The position numbers and the translations under genes are program-made. A stretch of DNA of 33,270 nucleotides from Alphaproteobacteria bacterium (GTDB lineage: Bacteria; Pseudomonadota; Alphaproteobacteria; SHVP01): the NCBI GenBank assembly GCA_947473325.1, contig CANJEJ010000013.1:1-33270 (forward strand), in the 5' to 3' direction. The notes under the pieces are model-generated. The model searched no databases and was not told the DNA's origin. It saw only the letters and a program-made list of their open reading frames with translations. Of this stretch, positions 22,915 through 31,153 are shown piece by piece. Numbering within the stretch: position 1 is the stretch's first letter; every line of letters begins with the position of its first letter.

Positions 22915-23748
22915 ATGCCCATCGACGTGCGCAAGCTGGGCGCGGCGGCCGGTGCCGAAATTCTCGGCGCCGACCTGTCGCGCGATCTCGACGCCGCGGA
23001 TTTCGCGACGATCCGCCGCGCGCTGGTGGATCACGGCGTGATCGTGCTGCGTGGCCAGGACCTGCCGCCCGACCGCCACGTTGCCTTCACCGCCCGCTTC
23101 GGCGCCCCCGACATCCATCCGCTGACTCAGTTTCACCTGCCGGGTCATCCGGAAATCCTCGTGCTGTCGAACAAGAAGCGCGCCGACGGCAGCCCGGTGG
23201 GGCTGGAGGACGCCGGGCGCTACTGGCACACCGACGTGTCGTTTCATCGGGAACCAAGCCTCGGCTCGCTGCTTTACGCCGTCGAGATTCCACCGGCGGG
23301 CGGCGACACGCTGTTCGCCAACCAGTATGCCGCCTGGGACGCGCTGCCCGAACCGATGAAGGAGCGCCTGCGCGGCAGGCGTGCCTTCCACGGCCTTAAC
23401 CGCACCGTGGCGCCGAAATTCACCGAGGCGCAGCTCGCTGCCGTGGTGCCGGTGCCGCACCCGATCGCGCGCACGCATCCCGAATCGGGGCGCCTCGCGC
23501 TCTATGCCGGCCGCTTCGCGATTGCCATCGAGGGCATGGACGCGGCAGAGAGCGCCGAGACGCTCGACTTTCTCTACGAACATGCCGGCCAGGAAGACTT
23601 CCAGTACCGCCATGTCTGGCAGCAGGGCGATCTCGTGATGTGGGACAACCGCGGCATGCTGCATCACGCGACGCCCTTCGAGCCGCGCTACATCCGGCAC
23701 ATGCACCGCACCACGGTGGCGGGCGACGTCCCGGCGGCTGCGAATTAG
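22915..23748 (+). CDS. TauD/TfdA family Fe(II)/2-oxoglutarate-dependent dioxygenase
   Basis: A 277-residue enzyme with the iron facial triad: His105 and Asp107 in YWHTDVSF, and His250 in WDNRGMLHHAT. The 2-oxoglutarate-binding Arg is in the closing YIRHMHRTT (Arg261 or Arg265). The N-terminal GAAAGAEILGADLSRDLDAADFATIRRALVDHGVIVLRGQ is standard for the family. Members hydroxylate taurine, 2,4-D, alkyl sulfates and other organic acids; the substrate is not predictable here. AAGGAG lies before the ATG at 22915. It diverges from the atypical SDR gene across 71 bp. Confidence 0.95.
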   Translation: MPIDVRKLGAAAGAEILGADLSRDLDAADFATIRRALVDHGVIVLRGQDLPPDRHVAFTARFGAPDIHPLTQFHLPGHPEILVLSNKKRADGSPVGLEDAGRYWHTDVSFHREPSLGSLLYAVEIPPAGGDTLFANQYAAWDALPEPMKERLRGRRAFHGLNRTVAPKFTEAQLAAVVPVPHPIARTHPESGRLALYAGRFAIAIEGMDAAESAETLDFLYEHAGQEDFQYRHVWQQGDLVMWDNRGMLHHATPFEPRYIRHMHRTTVAGDVPAAAN

Positions 23749-24086
23749 AACAACCTGCCCACGGGCCGCTCTGATGAGTCCGGAACCTGGTCCGGCTCCT
23801 TATCCAAAGCCCGCTCGCGCCACGGCTGTCTGCAAGAGTTGCTGGCGCAAGACCCGATGACGCTCTCCTTCAAACAGTACGTCCCGCGAAATAGCGGCGT
23901 GACAATATTGGGCCATTAATAAGGCGTCGATGGGTTTACCTCGGTTCAACCTGCTCGTTTGCGTGCTGGAAGTCGTGGTTTGGTCTTGGAATCTCTGGCT
24001 GAGAGAATCGCCCGGTCAGATTGTAGGCTGGGTGAACTCGCCGATACTGATACTAGAGGGCGCGGACGAAACGACGGGGCGACGGC
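23749..24086. other. 338-bp intergenic region before the histidine kinase
   Basis: The region begins with a degenerate copy (23747-23776) of the terminator that ends the kinase gene at 26908, then a small hairpin CCGGA/TCCGG (23780-23795) that may end the TauD transcript. It is less GC-rich than its surroundings. GATACT occurs twice in a row (24043-24054); with TTGTAG at 24021 it gives a poor promoter match. No convincing gene is seen. Confidence 0.5.
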
Positions 24087-26909
24087 ATGACGATGCGGAA
24101 GAGCGTGACGAGAAAGCCGGCCGGCGCCTCAAGAGGCCCTGGTGAGGCCAAGCGCAAACAGGCGAAAGAAGCGCTGCTCAAGGCAGGAGCGCTGCAGAGT
24201 GCGATTTTCAACAGCGCTCATTTCTCGAGCATCGCCACCGACTCCAAGGGCGTCATTCAGATCTTCAACGTCGGCGCCGAGCGGATGCTTGGCTATGCCG
24301 CCGCCGACGTGATGAACAAGATCACGCCGGCCGACATTTCCGATCCGCAGGAGTTGATCGCACGCGCCGAAGCGCTGAGCGCCGAACTCGCAACCCCGAT
24401 CACGCCGGGTTTCGAGGCGCTGGTGTTCAAGGCCTCGCGCGGGATCGAGGATATCTACGAGCTGACCTACATCCGCAAGGATGGCAGCCGCTTCCCGGCG
24501 GTGGTGTCCGTCACGGCGTTGCGCGACGCGCAGAGCACCATCATCGGCTACCTTCTGATTGGCACAGATAACACCGCGCGCAAGCTCGCGGAGGAGGCGT
24601 TGCTCAAGGCGGGAGCGCTGCAGAGCGCGATCTTCAACAGCGCCAATTTCTCGAGCATCGCCACCGACGCCAAGGGTGTCATTCAGATCTTCAACGTCGG
24701 CGCCGAGCGGATGCTGGGCTACGCCGCCGCCGACGTGATGAACAAGATCACGCCGGCCGACATTTCCGATCCGCAGGAAGTGATCGCGCGCGCCAAGGCG
24801 CTGAGCGCGGAGCTCGCAACCCCGATCACGCCGGGCTTCGAAGCGCTGGTGTTCAAGGCCTCGCGCGGGATCGAGGATATCTACGAGCTGACCTACATCC
24901 GCAAGGATGGCAGCCGGTTCCCGGCGGTGGTGTCCGTCACGGCGTTGCGCGACGCGCAGGGTACCATCATCGGCTACCTTCTGATTGGCACAGACAACAC
25001 CGCGCGCAAGCTGGTGGAAGCCGAGCAAAAGAAGTCCGACCAGCGCCTGCGCGACCAGCAGTTTTATACGCGCTCGCTGATTGAATCCAACATCGACGCG
25101 CTGATGACGACCGACCCCGCCGGCATCATCACGGACGTCAACAAGCAGATGGAGGCGCTCACCGGCTGCACGCGCGACGAGCTGATAGGCGCACCGTTCA
25201 AGAGCTACTTTACGGACCCGGACAGGGCCGAGGCGGCGATCAACCTCGTGCTGAGGGAAAAGAAGGTCACCGACTACGAACTGACGGCGCGAGCCCTCGA
25301 CGGTAAGAAGACCGTTGTATCCTATAACGCCACCACTTTTTACGACCGGGGACGCACGCTGCAAGGCGTCTTCGCGGCGGCTCGTGACGTCACGGAGCGC
25401 AAACGCGTGGAGGCGGAACTGCAGCAGGCCAAGAGCGCGGCCGAGAGTGCAAGCCGGACCAAGTCGGACTTTCTGGCGAGCATGAGCCATGAAATCCGAA
25501 CGCCGATGAACGCGATCATGGGCATCGCAGACCTGCTTGCGAAGACTCACCTCTCTCCGGAGCAAGACAAGTATGTGCAGATATTCCGGCGCGCGGGCGA
25601 CAACCTGCTGAATCTCATCAACGACATCCTTGATCTTTCCAAGGTCGAGGCCTCGCAGCTCGAACTGGAACGGACGGGCTTCTCGTTGACTGAGGCGCTG
25701 GAAAAAGTAACGGAGATGGTGGCGGTCAGGGCGCGCGAGAAGGGTCTGGCTCTGGTATGCGAAATTGACCCGGGGACGCCCACCAATCTGGTTGGTGACC
25801 CGACGCGGCTGTGCCAGGTCCTGCTCAACCTGGTTGGCAACGCGATCAAGTTCACGGAATCCGGCAAAGTGTCCCTGCGGGTCGCACCGGAGGAGAACTC
25901 ATCTGTTCCGACTGCTTTGCGGTTCACGGTCTCCGACACCGGCATCGGGATTCTGGGCGAGAAACTGGACCGGGTGTTCGAGAGATTCACGCAGGCCGAT
26001 TCGTCCACCACGCGCAGATTCGGCGGGTCTGGGCTGGGGCTGACGATTTCGAAGCGCCTTGTGGAGCTGATGGGCGGAAGCATCGGGGCGGAAAGCGAAG
26101 TCGGCAAGGGCAGCGTCTTTTCGTTCACCGCGCCTTTCGAAATCTGGACCGACACCTCAAGGCGAGCGGTCGTGCCCGTCGGGACGGAAGCCGAACAGCC
26201 ATTGCGGGCGCTGCATATTCTGTTGGTGGAAGATTCTCCCGACAACCGCACCATCACAATGGCCTATGTGGAGGATACGCCGTACCGAATTGATATTGCC
26301 GAGAATGGGGCCATCGCCTGTCAGATGTTCAAGGCTGGACATTATGACCTTGTCCTGATGGACCGTCAGATGCCGGTCATGGATGGCTTGGCCGCGACAC
26401 GGGAAATTCGGGCGTGGGAGCTGGCGAACGACAAACCGCCGACGCCGATCATCGCGTTGACAGCGTCTGCCCTGAAGGGGGACCGCGAAGCATGTCTGGC
26501 GGCGGGTTGCACGGCGTTCTTGACGAAACCGATCAAACAAGAGGTGCTGCTGCAGGCCATCTGGGACCACTCCACCGTCGTTCTCCCGTTGCCAAAGGAA
26601 GACAGCTGGACGGCCGCGATCCCGGCGCACAGGAACCACAAATTCGCAGACAGAATCCCGGCGTATCTGCAGAACTGCAGACAAAACGGCGTTGCGATGC
26701 TGGATGCCCTGGACCGGGTTGACTTTGAGACCGTGAGATACCTTGGGCATCAGATTCGTGGCTCCGGAGGCATGTTCGGATTTCAGGCCATCACTGACAT
26801 CGGTGCCGCCATTGAGCAGGCGGCCGAGAGCGTTGACACCGACGCGTCGCGCAAGTGGGTGGGCGAATTGTCGATCTACCTGGATCGCGTCGAGGCCATT
26901 ACCCACTAG
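24087..26909 (+). CDS. Hybrid sensor histidine kinase: PAS-PAS-PAS-HisKA-HATPase-REC-HPt
   Basis: A 940-residue soluble kinase (no membrane segments or signal). Two near-identical PAS units occupy residues ~28-169 and 170-311, followed by a distinct PAS at ~320-445 (FYTRSLIESNIDALMTTDPAGIITDVN). HisKA has phosphoacceptor His468 in MSHEIRTPMNAIMG. The ATPase has the N box NLVGNAIKFTESG, DTGIGI and FGGSGLGLTISKRL. The receiver has Asp759 in LVLMDRQMPVMDG and Lys814 in LTKPI. The C-terminal HPt has His888 in LGHQIRGSGGMFG. All phosphorelay residues are present, so it should pass phosphate His-Asp-His to a separate response regulator, not encoded here. No ribosome site is obvious. Codon choice in the last third looks less GC-biased than in neighbours, possibly transferred DNA. 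Confidence 0.95.
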   Translation: MTMRKSVTRKPAGASRGPGEAKRKQAKEALLKAGALQSAIFNSAHFSSIATDSKGVIQIFNVGAERMLGYAAADVMNKITPADISDPQELIARAEALSAELATPITPGFEALVFKASRGIEDIYELTYIRKDGSRFPAVVSVTALRDAQSTIIGYLLIGTDNTARKLAEEALLKAGALQSAIFNSANFSSIATDAKGVIQIFNVGAERMLGYAAADVMNKITPADISDPQEVIARAKALSAELATPITPGFEALVFKASRGIEDIYELTYIRKDGSRFPAVVSVTALRDAQGTIIGYLLIGTDNTARKLVEAEQKKSDQRLRDQQFYTRSLIESNIDALMTTDPAGIITDVNKQMEALTGCTRDELIGAPFKSYFTDPDRAEAAINLVLREKKVTDYELTARALDGKKTVVSYNATTFYDRGRTLQGVFAAARDVTERKRVEAELQQAKSAAESASRTKSDFLASMSHEIRTPMNAIMGIADLLAKTHLSPEQDKYVQIFRRAGDNLLNLINDILDLSKVEASQLELERTGFSLTEALEKVTEMVAVRAREKGLALVCEIDPGTPTNLVGDPTRLCQVLLNLVGNAIKFTESGKVSLRVAPEENSSVPTALRFTVSDTGIGILGEKLDRVFERFTQADSSTTRRFGGSGLGLTISKRLVELMGGSIGAESEVGKGSVFSFTAPFEIWTDTSRRAVVPVGTEAEQPLRALHILLVEDSPDNRTITMAYVEDTPYRIDIAENGAIACQMFKAGHYDLVLMDRQMPVMDGLAATREIRAWELANDKPPTPIIALTASALKGDREACLAAGCTAFLTKPIKQEVLLQAIWDHSTVVLPLPKEDSWTAAIPAHRNHKFADRIPAYLQNCRQNGVAMLDALDRVDFETVRYLGHQIRGSGGMFGFQAITDIGAAIEQAAESVDTDASRKWVGELSIYLDRVEAITH
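24168..25019 (+). repeat. Tandem 426-bp intragenic duplication encoding two PAS domains
   Basis: Bases 24168-24593 and 24594-25019 are direct copies in the same frame, with no intervening sequence. By hand alignment they differ at about 27 of 426 bases, mostly third positions; the 142-residue products differ at about 7 positions (for example His/Asn in NSA-H/N-FSS, Glu/Lys in RA-E/K-AL). This indicates a fairly recent duplication under selection to keep the protein. Confidence 0.95.
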
Positions 26910-26941
26910 AGCAACCTGTACTCACGGGTTGCTCTGATTTT
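26908..26941 (+). terminator. Rho-independent terminator of the histidine kinase gene
   Basis: AGAGCAACC (26908-26916) pairs perfectly with GGTTGCTCT (26927-26935), with a 10-base loop, followed by GATTTTTC. The stem begins inside the stop codon. Confidence 0.85.
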
Positions 26942-26952
26942 TCAGGATTCCA

Positions 26953-27020
26953 GAGCAGCTATCGGCAATCAGGTGAGTCCTCTTGATCGCCGCTAGCTGC
27001 TCCAGGGTCCGGACCCTGGA
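26953..27020 (-). terminator. Overlapping hairpins after the flavoprotein gene
   Basis: A perfect 20-bp palindrome at 27001-27020 (TCCAGGGTCC and its complement) lies just after the stop at 27023 on the minus strand. It overlaps the arm of a second inverted repeat, 26953-26966 with 26989-27002 (13 of 14 pairs). No T-run follows. The two structures exclude each other at 27001-27002. Terminator or transcript-end stabiliser is the likely role. Confidence 0.45.
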
Positions 27021-27022
27021 AA

Positions 27023-28423
27023 CTACTTCCCCTTCACCAGGTCCGCAGCCGCCTCGCCCGCCAGCCGCCCGAGGTTGGTGGCCATCAGCAGGCCCGAGCC
27101 CGACAGATAGCCCCAGCGCGACGGGCCGGAGAGGCCGCGCGCGGCACCGCCGCCGGCGAACAGGTTCGGCATCTGCGAGCCGTCCGCGCGCAGCACCCGC
27201 CCCGTCTTGTCGACCTCGAGGCCGCCCTGCGTGTGGAACAGCGCGCCCATGATCTTCGCCACCTTGAAGGGCGCCTTGAGGGGGGGCTTGGTCGAAAAGT
27301 CGCGGCCGAATTCGTCCTTCTTCTCGCCCCGCGCCACCGCCGCGACATCCTGCATCGTCTTTTCCAGCGCGTCGGCCGGACAGCCGATGATGGCGGCAAG
27401 CTCCTTCACATCCTTCGCCGTCTTGATCGCGCCCTGCTCGGTGCAGAGCACATGGCTGTGCATCTGCATCGCCACCTCGTCGCAGCGCTCGTCGAAGATG
27501 GTCCAGGCGACATGGCCGGGCTGTGCCACCACGTTCATTGCCTGCTCGGAATAGCCCGCGTTCTCGTTGCTGAAGCGCTTGCCCAGGCTGTTGACCTGAT
27601 AACCGCCTTCGGTGATCGAGGGCCAGCCGAGATGGATGGTGTGCGGCGTCGTCACCGCGCCATGGCCCTGGTAGGAGCCCAGGTCCTTGAGCGAGCAGCC
27701 AAGCTCTTCCCCCCACTTGATCGCATCGCCCTGGTTGCCTGTGTGGCCGTGGTAATGGGCGTCGACGATCTCGGGGATGTACTTGCGCAGCATCTCCTTG
27801 TTTCCGCCGAAGCCGTTGCAGGCGAGGATGAGCGCGTCGCAGCCGATATCCTCGGTCTTGCCGTCCTTGCGCGTGACGCGCACGCCGCGCACCCGGCCCG
27901 AGCGGTCGGCATAGAGGTCGCTGACCGGTGCAGCGGTGGCAAGGTTGATGCCCTGGTTTTCCACGGCCTGCAGGAAGACGGTGAGAAGTTCGGCGCCGAA
28001 GCGGCTGGGCGAGGCGTGCATGTGCGTGACCCGGTGGCCGGGGTAGCGGAAGTCGCTGACGCACTCCAGGGGAAGCTTGTGGTTGTCGACCAGCCAGTCG
28101 ACCGTCCTCGCCGATTCCCGCGCGATGTGCCAGGCGAGTTCCGTGTCGCATTCGCCATGCGCCTTGTCGATCAGGTCGTTGGCGAGGTCCTCGGGCCGGT
28201 CGGTGATGCCGGCGGCCTTCTGCAGCTTGGTGCCCGCCGCCGGAATCTGGCCGCCGGACAGCGAGGTGTTGCCGCGCGGGGTTTCGTCGCGCTCGAGAAT
28301 CATCACCTCGACGCCCTTTTCATGGGCGGCCAGGGCGGCCGAACAGCCGCAGGCCCCGGCGCCGACAATGAGCACGGGCACCGAAACGTCGAAAGTCTTT
28401 CCCTGGGCGTCGAGAACGGGCAT
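27023..28423 (-). CDS. FAD-dependent oxidoreductase (fumarate reductase flavoprotein / 3-ketosteroid dehydrogenase-like)
   Basis: A 466-residue FAD_binding_2 protein. The dinucleotide motif VLIVGAGACGCSAALAAHEKGVEVMILERDE (residues ~18-48) and the C-terminal FAD closure NLFAGGGAARGLSGPSRWGYLSGSGLLMATNLGRLAG are clear; ALILACNGFGGNKEMLRKYIPE is typical of the group. Members dehydrogenate or reduce C=C bonds (fumarate, ketosteroids, tricarballylate). The absence of a heme or FMN domain suggests a cytosolic enzyme with an unknown partner. It diverges from the racemase-like pair across 121 bp; shared control and a shared unsaturated acid substrate are plausible but inferred. Confidence 0.92.
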   Translation of the reverse strand: MPVLDAQGKTFDVSVPVLIVGAGACGCSAALAAHEKGVEVMILERDETPRGNTSLSGGQIPAAGTKLQKAAGITDRPEDLANDLIDKAHGECDTELAWHIARESARTVDWLVDNHKLPLECVSDFRYPGHRVTHMHASPSRFGAELLTVFLQAVENQGINLATAAPVSDLYADRSGRVRGVRVTRKDGKTEDIGCDALILACNGFGGNKEMLRKYIPEIVDAHYHGHTGNQGDAIKWGEELGCSLKDLGSYQGHGAVTTPHTIHLGWPSITEGGYQVNSLGKRFSNENAGYSEQAMNVVAQPGHVAWTIFDERCDEVAMQMHSHVLCTEQGAIKTAKDVKELAAIIGCPADALEKTMQDVAAVARGEKKDEFGRDFSTKPPLKAPFKVAKIMGALFHTQGGLEVDKTGRVLRADGSQMPNLFAGGGAARGLSGPSRWGYLSGSGLLMATNLGRLAGEAAADLVKGK

Positions 28424-28544
28424 GGCACTCCCCTGTCTATGGCGCAGTCTGAATCTTGCTGCGTGATTTCTGCTCTGGTCGCGCCTACGATTTCGTCCCG
28501 AGCAGCAACCGTCAACCGATTTCGCGAACTACAGGGAGGTGCCG

Positions 28545-29390
28545 ATGGCGCTGAAGAAAAAGAAAATCCTGGTGCTTGTGCCGTTTCCGATGACCGGCGA
28601 GGCCCTGGGTATGCGCGTGGCGCAGAGCAAGCAGATCGACCTGGGCCCCGATCTCGAGTTCCACTACCGCCCGGTGAAGTGGGCGGGGACCAATTTCGTC
28701 GGCCCCTATGACTATGTACTGGGCGACTTTTCAATCCTGGAAGCGGGCCTGACGGCCCAGGAGGATGGCTTCGACGCCGTCTGCATCGATACGATGAGCG
28801 ATTCGGGCGTCGCCGCGCTGCGCGCCGTGCTCGACATTCCCGTCATCGGGCCGGGCCGCACCACGATCCTGACCGCGCTGATGCTGGGCGACAAGTTCGG
28901 CATGCTGGTGATGTGGGAGCGCTGGCTCGGCCTCTACAAGAAGGTCATGGACGAGCTGGGCATCTGGCAGAAATATGCGGGCTTCCAGTCGATCAACCAT
29001 CCGCCCGACCGCTTCAGCCTGCTCGGCGGCTCGGAAAAGAAGATCTTTCCGCTGCTCGAGAAGGCGAGCTGGAAGCTGATCGAGGAGAACCGCGCCGACG
29101 TGATCATCCTCGGCTCCACCTCGATGCACCAGGCGCATGCCTATCTGTCAAAGAAGCTGCCGGTGCCGGTGATCAGCCCGGGCCCCACTTCCTATGCCAT
29201 GGCGCTGACGATGCTGAACCTGGGGCTGAAGCAGAGCCGCAAGGCCTATCCCGCACCGGTGGCGCGCAGCGACGTCTATGTGCACGCGATGCTGGAACAC
29301 GCGGCCAAGCAGGCGAAGAGCGGGCCGAAAATGGTCGGCGCCGAAGGCCTGAAGAAAAAGGTCGCGGGCAAGCGCCGCGGCAAACGCTAG
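28545..29390 (+). CDS. Asp/Glu/hydantoin-racemase-fold protein without catalytic cysteines (copy 1)
   Basis: A 281-residue member of the aspartate/glutamate racemase superfamily fold. The duplicated half-domain pattern shows in AVCIDTMSDSGVAALRAVLDIPVIGPG and ADVIILGSTSMHQAHAYLSKKLPVPVISPGP. Superfamily racemases and maleate isomerases have Cys at both motifs (for example ACFGDPG and LGCAGM); here these are Thr83 and Ser191. The one nearby Cys80 is three residues off and is Thr in copy 2. Two-base acid/base racemisation by Cys is thus unlikely. The ATG at 28545 has AGGGAGG upstream. The tail is Lys/Arg rich (KKKVAGKRRGKR). The second copy follows 21 bp later. Confidence 0.88.
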   Translation: MALKKKKILVLVPFPMTGEALGMRVAQSKQIDLGPDLEFHYRPVKWAGTNFVGPYDYVLGDFSILEAGLTAQEDGFDAVCIDTMSDSGVAALRAVLDIPVIGPGRTTILTALMLGDKFGMLVMWERWLGLYKKVMDELGIWQKYAGFQSINHPPDRFSLLGGSEKKIFPLLEKASWKLIEENRADVIILGSTSMHQAHAYLSKKLPVPVISPGPTSYAMALTMLNLGLKQSRKAYPAPVARSDVYVHAMLEHAAKQAKSGPKMVGAEGLKKKVAGKRRGKR

Positions 29391-29411
29391 ATACCGGGAA
29401 GGAACTGCAGC

Positions 29412-30254
29412 ATGGCCAAACTCCGCAAAGGGAAGGCGCGCGCGCTCGTGCTCGTGCCCTTCGTCATGGATGAAAAGGGCGTCGCCAACCGGCGCCTCCA
29501 GCTCACCAAGGTAAAGCTCGGTCCCGACATCGACTTCGACTTCCGGCCCGTCACGGTGGGGCCGACGAGCTACATGAGCGCGCAGGACTTCGCGTTCATG
29601 GACCTTGCCATCTACGAAGCCGGCGTCGACGCCCAGAAGCAGGGCTATGACGCGGTCACCATCGACACGATGAGCGATTCAGGGATGGAGGCACTGCGTT
29701 CGGCGCTCGATATCCCGGTGATCTCGCCGGGCAAGGCGTCGATGCTTTTCTCGATGATGCTGGGCAACAAGTTCGCCCTGCTGGCGCAATGGGAGCCGGC
29801 GCAGATCCGGGCGCAGAAATTCGTCAAGTCGCTGGGTCTCGACGCCTTCTGTGCCGGCATCGAGAATTATGACGTGAAGCCCGACTATGTGAACCTGATG
29901 ACGGGCAAAGAAGACAAGACGCTGCCGCGCATGCTGGCGGCCGGCAAGCGCGCCGTCGCCAACGGCGCCGACGTGCTGATCCTGGGCTCCACCACCATGC
30001 ACCAGGCGCATGAATACCTGTCGGCGCGGTTGCCCATCCCCGTGGTGAACCCCGGGCCGCTGACCTACAAACTCGTCGAATCGGTGCTCGACCTTGGCCT
30101 CACACACAGCCGGCGGCCCTGGCCCAAGCCGCTGGTTCCCGAAGGTGACGTGCTGCACGCCATGTTCAGGGCGGGGGCAGGTTATGCGAAGGCCGGCAAG
30201 GCGGCCGGCGCAAAGCCGGCGGCGAAGGCGAAGAAGAAGGCGCAACGCCGCTAG
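29412..30254 (+). CDS. Asp/Glu/hydantoin-racemase-fold protein without catalytic cysteines (copy 2)
   Basis: A 280-residue paralogue of the preceding protein. It keeps AVTIDTMSDSGMEALRSALDIPVISPG and ADVLILGSTTMHQAHEYLSARLPIPVVNPGP, with Thr86 and Ser193 at the expected cysteine positions. The shared T-M-S-D-S-G and L-G-S-T-x-M-H-Q motifs in both copies point to a distinct conserved active or binding site, not decay. The C-terminus is again basic (AKAKKKAQRR). The pair may form a heteromer. GGAA precedes the ATG. It probably forms an operon with copy 1; a hairpin region separates it from the TRAP genes. Confidence 0.88.
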   Translation: MAKLRKGKARALVLVPFVMDEKGVANRRLQLTKVKLGPDIDFDFRPVTVGPTSYMSAQDFAFMDLAIYEAGVDAQKQGYDAVTIDTMSDSGMEALRSALDIPVISPGKASMLFSMMLGNKFALLAQWEPAQIRAQKFVKSLGLDAFCAGIENYDVKPDYVNLMTGKEDKTLPRMLAAGKRAVANGADVLILGSTTMHQAHEYLSARLPIPVVNPGPLTYKLVESVLDLGLTHSRRPWPKPLVPEGDVLHAMFRAGAGYAKAGKAAGAKPAAKAKKKAQRR

Positions 30255-30550
30255 AAGGCACGCGAGCACGCTGTCGGGCGGCATGGCGATCCATGCGCCT
30301 TCGGAGGCCGGGCGCAGCGGATGGCGGATCTTCGGCAAAAGCCTGTGGCAATCCGCCACAGGCATCGACCGCGGCGTGCCGGAGCGTGCGCCAGGACTCT
30401 CGCAGCGAGGCTGACGCCTGAGCGGTATACGAGGCGAAGGCGCGCTGCGAGGTTGTGCGTTCTCCTGAATCTCCCTACGATCCATTCTCATAATCACCGG
30501 CCACAAGGCCGGCCGCGACGCAGGGCGCGGCATTCGCAGGGGAAATCACC
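30255..30550. other. Structured intergenic region between the racemase-like pair and the TRAP operon
   Basis: Three perfect hairpins occur: GCATGG/CCATGC (30281-30296), GCCTGTGGC/GCCACAGGC with a 5-base loop (30341-30363), and CCGGCC/GGCCGG with a 4-base loop (30497-30512). None is followed by a T-tract. The second could end the racemase-like transcript; the third sits in the likely TRAP leader. No gene is evident here except the short ORF that begins at 30551. Confidence 0.5.
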
Positions 30551-30598
30551 ATGACCGTCGGCAATTGCAGCCTGACTTGCGCCTTTGAGGGAGCCTGA
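30551..30598 (+). CDS. 15-codon upstream ORF in the TRAP transporter leader
   Basis: ATG at 30551 encodes MTVGNCSLTCAFEGA and stops two bases before the dctQ ATG at 30601. It has its own ribosome site (CAGGGGAAATC), and its last codons contain the ribosome site of dctQ (GAGGGAGCC). This arrangement would couple dctQ translation to that of the short ORF. No family resemblance; two Cys and no codon run that would suggest amino acid attenuation. Confidence 0.4.
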   Translation: MTVGNCSLTCAFEGA

Positions 30599-30600
30599 TC

Positions 30601-31125
30601 ATGGGGGCACTTGATCGCGTGGTGCAGTTCGTCGACCACATCGGGCGCATCCTGATCACCGCCGGCGTCGCCATCATCGCCTGCGTGATGGTGGCCCAGG
30701 TCTTCTTCCGCTACGTGCTCAACAGTTCGCTCGAATGGTCGGAAGAGCTGTGCATCTACACCCTGATGTACATCGTGTTCATCGGCGCCTTCATGCTGGT
30801 GCGCAACTGGGAGCACATCTCGATCACCGTCTTCGTCAACATGCTGCCCTTCAAGTGGAAGGCCATCACGCTGATCGTGGCGAAGTTCTTCTGCGCGCTC
30901 TTCATCATCATCGGCATCTATTACGGCTTCGAAATGGTGGTCCAGGCGGCGCACCGCAACTCGCCATCGATGGGCTTCTCGACGCGCTGGGTGAAGTTTT
31001 CCATCCCGCTCGGCATCTCGATGATGACGATCTTCATCGTCAACGAGATCATCCGGGACATCCTCGCCTACAGGCGGCGCGACGTGCTCTATTTCGACCG
31101 CCTTGGCGAAGGCGGAACCCTCTAA
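30601..31125 (+). CDS. dctQ: TRAP transporter small permease subunit (DctQ)
   Basis: A 174-residue membrane protein with four hydrophobic segments (~17-37, 50-66, 88-107, 131-148). The family pattern is AACVMVAQVFFRYVLNSSLEWSEELCIYTLMYIVFIGAFMLVRNWEHISI: R-Y-V-L-N, W-x-E-E, and the conserved acidic or His end. It partners DctM to import organic acids driven by a sodium gradient. GGGAGCC before the ATG lies inside the upstream ORF. The DctM gene follows by 28 bp. No DctP-type periplasmic receptor is in the window. Confidence 0.93.
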   Translation: MGALDRVVQFVDHIGRILITAGVAIIACVMVAQVFFRYVLNSSLEWSEELCIYTLMYIVFIGAFMLVRNWEHISITVFVNMLPFKWKAITLIVAKFFCALFIIIGIYYGFEMVVQAAHRNSPSMGFSTRWVKFSIPLGISMMTIFIVNEIIRDILAYRRRDVLYFDRLGEGGTL

Positions 31126-31153
31126 ACCTCTTCCCCAGACATCGAGGTTTCCG

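Noticed and set aside
23930-24145. Possible 71-residue gene upstream of and overlapping the kinase start
   Set aside because: No ribosome site, overlaps the kinase by 59 bp out of frame, and has no recognisable pattern; the hydrophobic first half kept it under consideration.
24168-25019. CRISPR-like or mobile repeat
   Set aside because: Two long coding direct copies without spacers or terminal inverted repeats; this is a domain duplication.
24129-25565. Open frame of 478 codons on the minus strand opposite the histidine kinase
   Set aside because: It mirrors the PAS repeats and has no independent motifs; the kinase reading is unambiguous.
27233-28711. Open frame of 492 codons on the plus strand opposite the flavoprotein
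   Set aside because: Low-complexity shadow product; the minus strand has the FAD motifs.
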